DNA of 5,872 bases from NCBI GenBank assembly GCA_946402475.1, contig CAMIWP010000083.1, forward strand, positions 1 to 5,872, given 5' to 3'. This DNA comes from an uncultured Selenomonadaceae bacterium. Its GTDB lineage: Bacteria > Bacillota_C > Negativicutes > Selenomonadales > Selenomonadaceae. The notes beneath the pieces were generated by a model that did no database searches, had not been told where the DNA came from, and saw nothing but the letters and a program-made list of their open reading frames with translations. Below, piece by piece: positions 1-3,145 of the stretch. The translations under genes and the position numbers were made by a program. Numbering within the stretch: position 1 is the stretch's first letter; each line of letters starts with the position of its first letter.

Positions 1-760
1 CTGGTGTCTGGAATACCTCAAAAAAATCTTCTTCTGATTCGTAATCCTGACAGAAAGGAAATGGATGCTTTTCCCAGATAATATCTCGTTCTATTTTTTT
101 ATTTACAATTGCATCTATTTTAATATTATTTTTTAAAATGAATTTTTCCCAAGGTGTCATATCCAAGCTGTATTTCGATGGAAATCTGGGATAGGAAAAG
201 GTGCATAATTGAACGGATTTATGCTTTTTCGCAAAGGAAAGAAGTGCCTGACTCAATGGATTGTTCCTATGGATGCATCTTCCCATATCATAGGTATCAA
301 AAGCACAACTATCTACAATTTTATCCTGATTTGCATCAAAGACGAGAAAGTTGAATCCTCTGTTTTCTACGAGGTAGTTTGCTCCGTCGATTAGCATCAT
401 GGCACCGGATCCGATTCCGTGCCGATAATTGAATCCTGCACTGTAGACCACGACGGTATGGTGGTTGATTTTTCCTCTGGCGGTGAGGGGAACTTCGGTG
501 TTTTCCGAAACCTGTTCTGATAGTACGGTTCCTTGACCGATGATGGCAAGATAGGGCTGACGGAGTCTTCCATGCATATTGACCTTCAGTCCCAAGTTCA
601 TCATAGCCTCGGCACATTCCGGCGTAAAGTAGTCAGCGGCACCTGTGTCAGCTACCGCAATGGTGATAACGTACTTTGGGAGCGCCTGTTTCAGTAGATG
701 CAGGTATGATAAAAGATCCCGCTCTTTTACCAGGGCCTTTTCAAGTTCTTCTTTTTGCAC
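1..760 (-). CDS. ILEI/FAM3-like domain protein, C-terminus cut by window edge
   Basis: An open frame of 253 codons without a stop runs from a GTG at 760-758 to the left edge. An in-frame TGA lies only 15 bases upstream and there is no upstream ATG, so GTG is the best start; a GTGAGG Shine-Dalgarno-like stretch precedes it by about 10 nt. Residues 1-27 are charged and leucine-rich (probable short coiled coil). Residues 28-160 read as an interleukin-like EMT inducer (ILEI/FAM3) domain: KYVITIAVADTG at 29-40, the mid-domain VVVYSAGFN at 103-111, IDGANYLVENRGFNFLVFD at 124-142, and the closing IVDSCAFDTYD at 148-158. Residues 165-253 (with MTPWEKF and IIWEKHPFPF) I do not recognise. There is no signal peptide or membrane span. 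In bacteria this domain occurs in poorly characterised proteins, some thought to be linked to cell-surface glycans; that role is general knowledge, not shown here. Bases 1-180 are only about 31% G+C, unlike the rest of the window. I see no convincing promoter. Domain call from memory of the family, moderately sure. Confidence 0.75.
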   Translation of the reverse strand, partial: MQKEELEKALVKERDLLSYLHLLKQALPKYVITIAVADTGAADYFTPECAEAMMNLGLKVNMHGRLRQPYLAIIGQGTVLSEQVSENTEVPLTARGKINHHTVVVYSAGFNYRHGIGSGAMMLIDGANYLVENRGFNFLVFDANQDKIVDSCAFDTYDMGRCIHRNNPLSQALLSFAKKHKSVQLCTFSYPRFPSKYSLDMTPWEKFILKNNIKIDAIVNKKIERDIIWEKHPFPFCQDYESEEDFFEVFQTP

Positions 761-810
761 GATTCTGCTGCCTCACTTTCCAAAATCACGAATTGCTTTT
801 CTCGCGTGGG

Positions 811-837
811 GACAAAGGGCGTACTTCTCCCTTTGTC
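811..837. repeat. 9-bp perfect hairpin upstream of the ILEI gene
   Basis: GACAAAGGG (811-819) is the exact reverse complement of CCCTTTGTC (829-837), with a 9-nt loop. On the plus strand the right arm is followed by TTTG, a poor T-run. On the minus strand it would lie in the untranslated leader of the ILEI-domain gene, about 50 nt before its GTG, and is followed by CCCC rather than T. It is therefore a leader hairpin or weak plus-strand terminator rather than a clear intrinsic terminator. Confidence 0.5.
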
Positions 838-893
838 TTTGAAAGTACACTTTAGTGGACAGCTTTATAGAATCAAATTTATGCTACGCGACG

Positions 894-935
894 GAAGCCT
901 CGAAATTCATGCAAATGCTTGAATTTCGAGGCTTC
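894..935. repeat. Perfect 16-bp inverted repeat, 10-nt loop
   Basis: Bases 894-909 (GAAGCCTCGAAATTCA) are exactly complementary to 920-935. Neither strand has a T-run after the stem: the minus strand continues CGTCGCG and the plus strand ATGCTATA. It is therefore not a standard intrinsic terminator for the recombinase gene that ends at 1031. ATGCT occurs just outside both arms (881-885, 936-940) and again in the loop (915-919). The stem is centred within 4 bp of the centre of the surrounding 154-bp repeat unit. Confidence 0.8.
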
Positions 936-947
936 ATGCTATATACT
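919..947 (+). promoter_or_regulatory. Possible outward promoter from the repeat unit
   Basis: TTGAAT (919-924, four of six to the -35 consensus) is followed after 17 bp by TATACT (942-947, five of six to the -10 consensus). The -35 overlaps the right arm of the 16-bp inverted repeat. Transcription would run into the 3' end of the recombinase gene in antisense orientation, and no plus-strand gene follows. Such AT-rich matches arise by chance, so support is weak. Confidence 0.25.
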
Positions 948-1030
948 AAATTCATTATATCATTTCACTTTGGTGTGTCCATTGAATTGTACTTTTGTGG
1001 ACACTCAAAGCATTAAAATTTCCAAATATA

Positions 1031-1672
1031 CTAAATCTTACAGCCAATCTTTCCTTTACGTTTCCCCTCCCACTCTCCTTTTTCCACCTGCTTGGCCCAT
1101 TTGAGAAAGGTGGTAGGGGATACTTGCAGATAACGGGCTGCTTGTCTGGCGGAGAACAGTTCCCCCTTCCATTGGCGGTAGATGGAGAAAAAGGCCGGGG
1201 GAGGCGGCATGGAAGAACGACCGAACTTTACTCCCTTGGCCCGTGCCGCTGCAATTCCCTCTGCCTGCCGCTGATGGATGAACTCGCGCTCCGTCTGGGC
1301 TACATAGGACAGGAGCTGCAGGACGATGTCCGAGATCAGGTTCCCGATCAGGTCTTGTTTGAGGCGGGTGTCCAGAAGGGGCATGTCCAGGATGACGATG
1401 TCTGCCCTTCGCTCCTTGGTGATGAATCGCCATTGCTCCAGAATCTCTTCGTAGTTTCTTCCGAGCCGGTCGATGCTCTTGATGACGAGAACATCCCCCG
1501 GCTTGATCTGTTTCAGGAGTTTCCGATAGACGGGGCGGCAGAAGTCCTTCCCGGACCGTTTCTCCAAATAGAGCTGTTCCGGAGAGATGCCGAATTCCTC
1601 CATAGCGATCCTCTGTCTGTCCTCGTTCTGCTCTCTCGTAGACACCCGGATGTACCCATAGGTCTTTCCCAT
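1031..1672 (-). CDS. Serine recombinase (resolvase/invertase family)
   Basis: A 213-aa small serine recombinase. These enzymes cut all four strands at paired sites through a 5'-phosphoserine bond and resolve, invert or integrate DNA. Residues 5-12 (YGYIRVST) hold the catalytic Ser11 with Arg9. IDRLGRN (67-73) holds the conserved active-site arginines R69 and R72. The YVAQTEREFIHQRQAEGI segment (123-140) is the start of the long dimerisation E-helix, and KGVKFGR (146-152) is the usual linker. Residues about 168-195 (ARQAARYLQVSPTTFLKW) form the C-terminal helix-turn-helix, followed by a basic tail. The length is slightly above Hin and gamma-delta resolvase. The ATG at 1672 is chosen over codons further upstream because GGGGAGG lies 8 nt before it and the family N-terminus begins there. 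It is monocistronic, downstream of a terminator, and adjacent to nested inverted repeats that could be its substrate or an unrelated insertion. The target and whether it inverts or resolves cannot be told. Confidence 0.92.
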   Translation of the reverse strand: MGKTYGYIRVSTREQNEDRQRIAMEEFGISPEQLYLEKRSGKDFCRPVYRKLLKQIKPGDVLVIKSIDRLGRNYEEILEQWRFITKERRADIVILDMPLLDTRLKQDLIGNLISDIVLQLLSYVAQTEREFIHQRQAEGIAAARAKGVKFGRSSMPPPPAFFSIYRQWKGELFSARQAARYLQVSPTTFLKWAKQVEKGEWEGKRKGKIGCKI

Positions 1673-1680
1673 GCTGTTTT

Positions 1681-1687
1681 CCTCCCC
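1681..1687 (-). promoter_or_regulatory. Ribosome binding site of the recombinase gene
   Basis: GGGGAGG on the minus strand, 8 nt before ATG 1672. It fixes the start and excludes a 19-codon extension starting at 1729. Confidence 0.8.
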
Positions 1688-1708
1688 TGTTGTTCCTTCC
1701 GGTTTTAT

Positions 1709-1722
1709 TATCCAGATGGATA
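1709..1722. repeat. Palindrome TATCCA-GA-TGGATA upstream of the recombinase
   Basis: Six-base arms are perfectly complementary around a 2-bp centre, 37 nt before the recombinase ATG, with TGCATGCA following at 1725-1732. Serine recombinases cut around a central dinucleotide between inverted half-sites and their sites often lie next to their gene, so this is a candidate crossover site or autoregulatory operator. The arms do not extend beyond six bases, whereas known sites usually have about 12-bp half-sites. I see no good -35/-10 pair for the recombinase in 1673-1789. Confidence 0.35.
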
Positions 1723-1789
1723 CATGCATGCAAGATGAAAAAAATAAGTGAGCATGGGCGCCTTTCTTTTGATCGCGAAGAAGTATGGA

Positions 1790-1832
1790 AAAGCGCCGAT
1801 GTCCGATGGTTTCAGCGGAGTATCGGCGCTTT
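1790..1832 (-). terminator. Intrinsic terminator of the RHH/DUF4931 operon
   Basis: AAAGCGCCGAT (1790-1800) pairs with ATCGGCGCTTT (1822-1832), 11 bp. Inside, TCCG (1802-1805) pairs with CGGA (1816-1819) across a small internal loop, giving an extended stem with a 10-nt loop. On the minus strand the stem ends in GCGCTTTT, and it starts 3 nt past the TGA of the DUF4931 gene. It separates that operon from the recombinase gene. Confidence 0.8.
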
Positions 1833-1835
1833 GGC

Positions 1836-2594
1836 TCAGAAATAAAGCGTTCTCATTTGGCAGACAATGCGTTCGAGATTATTCGGTAGAAAATGGATGT
1901 TGTAGCCGATGAAAAGAGGAGATGTGGCGAAGCGGGGCATGATCTTGACGTAAAACCTATCCTTGTCGTGATAGAAGAAGATGTTGTAGCTATTGCATCG
2001 CTTGCTGAAATGGTGCATCACGTAGTCCACAGCTATTTGGATGAGATCCGCCAGGGTGTCTGTATCGGCTTCGGGCCGAGGCAGGATATTCAGTTCCCCA
2101 AAGCCCACCCGGGGGCGTGTGGAGGCGTTGAGGGCGACACCGTTTCTCTCGCAGATGGGAAGCCCGTCGAAGTCACCGGAGGAGAAGAGAAGATCAGGAT
2201 TCAGGTCGGAAAATCCCACCAGCTGCATGTGCGGGTGTCGGATGGTGCCTCCGGACATGGGGCCGTAGTTCTTGAAGAACAGGACAACCCTGTATTTCCC
2301 CGAATCCATCATCTGCTTCCAGTGCTTCAGGCCGAAACGAATGAGGGCATGCATATGCTCCGGTGTGTAGTCTGGCATGTCCTCGTGGCAATTGCGGCCT
2401 TCGATGATCACAAATTGGTCTGCCCCATCGATGACGTTATATTTGTTTCGAAGCAATATGATATCCCCGTGAGTGTCTATGATGTCCTTCAGGTGCTCTA
2501 CGTCACAGAAAGGACAGGCAGCGTCCTTGTCGATGATGTTTTCCGGTTTCTGGCTTCCCAGGGATACATCGAAGCCAACGAGATTGATTTCCAT
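1836..2594 (-). CDS. DUF4931 protein, GalT/HIT-fold nucleotidyltransferase-like
   Basis: A 252-aa cytosolic protein resembling the DUF4931 family, which shares the fold of galactose-1-phosphate uridylyltransferase (GalT). CPFC (27-30) corresponds to the zinc cysteines of GalT; H70 in EGRNCHEDM and H120 could complete the site. LLRNKYNVID (47-56) parallels the GalT substrate-loop segment. GPMSGGTIRHPHMQ (111-124) is the active-site motif: H122 aligns with the GalT nucleophilic histidine and Q124 with its glutamine. SYNIFFYHD (202-210) and KIMPRF (217-222) are C-terminal family blocks. All key residues are kept, so it is probably a working nucleotidyl- or phosphate-transfer enzyme, but the substrate is unknown and GalT activity should not be assumed, since GalT is longer. 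The ATG at 2594 is preferred because GAAGGAG ends 6 nt before it; a TTG at 2609 would overlap that site. It follows the RHH regulator gene after an 11-nt gap and precedes a terminator, so the two form an operon. Confidence 0.88.
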   Translation of the reverse strand: MEINLVGFDVSLGSQKPENIIDKDAACPFCDVEHLKDIIDTHGDIILLRNKYNVIDGADQFVIIEGRNCHEDMPDYTPEHMHALIRFGLKHWKQMMDSGKYRVVLFFKNYGPMSGGTIRHPHMQLVGFSDLNPDLLFSSGDFDGLPICERNGVALNASTRPRVGFGELNILPRPEADTDTLADLIQIAVDYVMHHFSKRCNSYNIFFYHDKDRFYVKIMPRFATSPLFIGYNIHFLPNNLERIVCQMRTLYF

Positions 2595-2600
2595 AGAGCG

Positions 2601-2607
2601 CTCCTTC
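2601..2607 (-). promoter_or_regulatory. Ribosome binding site of the DUF4931 gene
   Basis: GAAGGAG on the minus strand overlaps the TGA stop of the upstream regulator gene (2608-2606) and lies 6 nt before ATG 2594. It supports ATG over TTG 2609 and suggests translational coupling. Confidence 0.75.
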
Positions 2608-2791
2608 AATTCGGTTTGCTTTCCTGAAACCGGATGGGACCATGCTCCTTCTCGTAGGAGGCAATGTACCTTTCGATGAGCACTTCGATCTGCATGGCCA
2701 TGGAGCGCTTATTGGCAGCGGCGATGACCCGCATCTTGTCGAAGTTTTTCGGTTGCATTCTCATGGTGAATTGCCGTTTGTCGGTTGCCAC
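2606..2791 (-). CDS. Ribbon-helix-helix (Arc-like) DNA-binding protein
   Basis: A 61-aa protein. Residues 6-12 (RQFTMRM) form the DNA-contacting beta strand. F17 onward (DKMRVIAAANKRSMAMQIEVLIERYIASYEKE) gives the two helices of the Arc/MetJ fold, with the NKRS turn (27-30) and the usual second helix, and a charged tail follows. RHH dimers bind short repeated operators and commonly repress their own operon. The GTG at 2791 is chosen because AAAGGAG lies 8 nt upstream; the in-frame ATG 2818 and TTG 2836 have no such site and lie at or before the predicted transcript start. It is the first gene of an operon with the DUF4931 gene. The partner is not a recognisable toxin family, so a toxin-antitoxin reading is not supported, though RHH proteins are frequent antitoxins. 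Most likely an autoregulatory repressor; the regulated signal is unknown. Confidence 0.85.
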   Translation of the reverse strand: MATDKRQFTMRMQPKNFDKMRVIAAANKRSMAMQIEVLIERYIASYEKEHGPIRFQESKPN

Positions 2792-2799
2792 AGTAACCA

Positions 2800-2806
2800 C
2801 TCCTTT
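2800..2806 (-). promoter_or_regulatory. Ribosome binding site deciding the GTG start of the RHH gene
   Basis: AAAGGAG on the minus strand, 8 nt before GTG 2791. It lies downstream of ATG 2818, so that ATG cannot use it. Confidence 0.75.
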
Positions 2807-2824
2807 TGAATTCTGCATGAATTC

Positions 2825-2842
2825 ATTATAACGCAATTATAA
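2825..2842. promoter_or_regulatory. Candidate RHH operator: two ATTATAA repeats 11 bp apart
   Basis: ATTATAA occurs at 2825-2831 and 2836-2842, the same orientation, start-to-start 11 bp, about one helical turn. The TTATAA core is itself palindromic. The pair covers the -10 box and the predicted transcription start of the RHH operon. RHH dimers typically bind side by side to such short repeats spaced about one turn apart. Because TTATAA resembles a -10 box, part of the pattern could just be duplicated promoter sequence. Confidence 0.45.
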
Positions 2843-2864
2843 GGAAAATCTAAGGATATTTCAA
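2836..2864 (-). promoter_or_regulatory. Promoter of the RHH/DUF4931 operon
   Basis: On the minus strand TTGAAA (2864-2859, five of six to the -35 consensus), a 17-bp spacer, and TATAAT (2841-2836, perfect -10). Predicted start near 2829, giving a leader of about 38 nt before GTG 2791. A second TATAAT (2830-2825) has no good -35. Confidence 0.7.
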
Positions 2865-2971
2865 AGAATCTTATTGAAATAAAAATGAATTCACCAAAAA
2901 GCAAAGAAGGGGTTTGTAAAGCAGAGTTTCCCCAAAAGTGTTTGACTTAATTTGGAAAGATTTCTTTCGTG

Positions 2972-3000
2972 TTTACAATCGTTTTATTCCGATGTATAAT
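2972..3000 (+). promoter_or_regulatory. nifJ promoter
   Basis: TTTACA (2972-2977, five of six), a 17-bp spacer and TATAAT (2995-3000, perfect). Predicted start near 3007. Upstream, GAAAGATTTCTTTC (2955-2968) has 5-bp inverted arms ending 3 bp before the -35, a possible but unproven regulator site. The remaining stretch 2865-2954 is AT-rich and shows no gene or other clear element. Confidence 0.8.
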
Positions 3001-3006
3001 ATAGGC

Positions 3007-3145
3007 TGAGTACAGTAGGCAGATGAGTGATTGTGAAACACGCGCATACTCTTGCAGATAAAGCATATGTGGCCTAGCCGGGGAAAGTGATCTCACGATC
3101 CGGTTCTGCCTGTCAGTTATATTTTAGAGGGGAGCAATTCAGAAC
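3007..3145 (+). promoter_or_regulatory. Long structured 5' leader of nifJ
   Basis: About 139 nt separate the predicted start from the ATG. AGGCAGA (3017-3023) pairs with TCTGCCT (3105-3111), extended by two G-U pairs (3015-3016 with 3112-3113), enclosing about 81 nt. Within it, 3076-3082 pairs with 3099-3105 around CCGG/CCGG, capped by GTG/CAC (3087-3089 with 3094-3096); base 3105 is used by both helices, so one pair yields. The closing strand lies 13 nt before the ribosome binding site. I compared it from memory with c-di-GMP, THF, cobalamin, TPP and Moco riboswitches and found no match. There is no clear terminator (only TTATATTTT at 3117-3125). No start-codon ORF of note lies in it. Confidence 0.4.

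Larger units (their letters stand above)
842..995. repeat. MITE-like 154-bp unit with 20-bp terminal inverted repeats
   Basis: The left end (842-861) has the form AAAGTACA-N6-TGGACA. The right end (976-995), read as reverse complement, matches it at 17 of 20 positions with identical spacing. Similarity stops abruptly inside both ends, as expected for true terminal repeats. The interior codes for nothing and contains a perfect 16-bp inverted repeat near its centre. The dinucleotide TG lies immediately outside both ends (840-841 and 996-997), possibly a 2-bp target duplication but easily chance. GTGGACA inside a terminal repeat recalls subterminal ends of some IS3-type elements; this resemblance is from memory and weak. 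Alternatives are a regulatory palindrome cluster or a recombinase site. It sits between a serine recombinase and the ILEI gene. Confidence 0.45.

Noticed and set aside
336..617. 93-codon minus-strand frame inside the ILEI gene
   Set aside because: Offset frame of the ILEI-domain gene; the Arg/Ser-rich product is typical of a shadow frame.
894..935. Intrinsic terminator for the recombinase gene
   Set aside because: The stem is strong but no T-run follows on the minus strand and it lies about 95 nt past the stop codon; it fits better as part of a repeat unit.
995..1738. 247-codon plus-strand frame opposite the recombinase
   Set aside because: Mirror frame of a clear serine recombinase with all catalytic residues; no recognisable domain or ribosome binding site of its own.
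1893..2627. 244-codon plus-strand frame opposite the DUF4931 gene
   Set aside because: Mirror frame of a conserved protein with CPFC and HPHMQ motifs; it has no family match.
2606..2836. Longer RHH protein starting at TTG 2836 or ATG 2818
   Set aside because: TTG 2836 lies within the -10 box and ATG 2818 has no ribosome binding site, while GTG 2791 has AAAGGAG at 8 nt and gives a typical RHH N-terminus.
3032..3113. Known riboswitch (c-di-GMP-I or THF type) because of AAAGC and GGCCTA segments
   Set aside because: The conserved core segments and their spacing do not match either class; the resemblance is limited to short strings.
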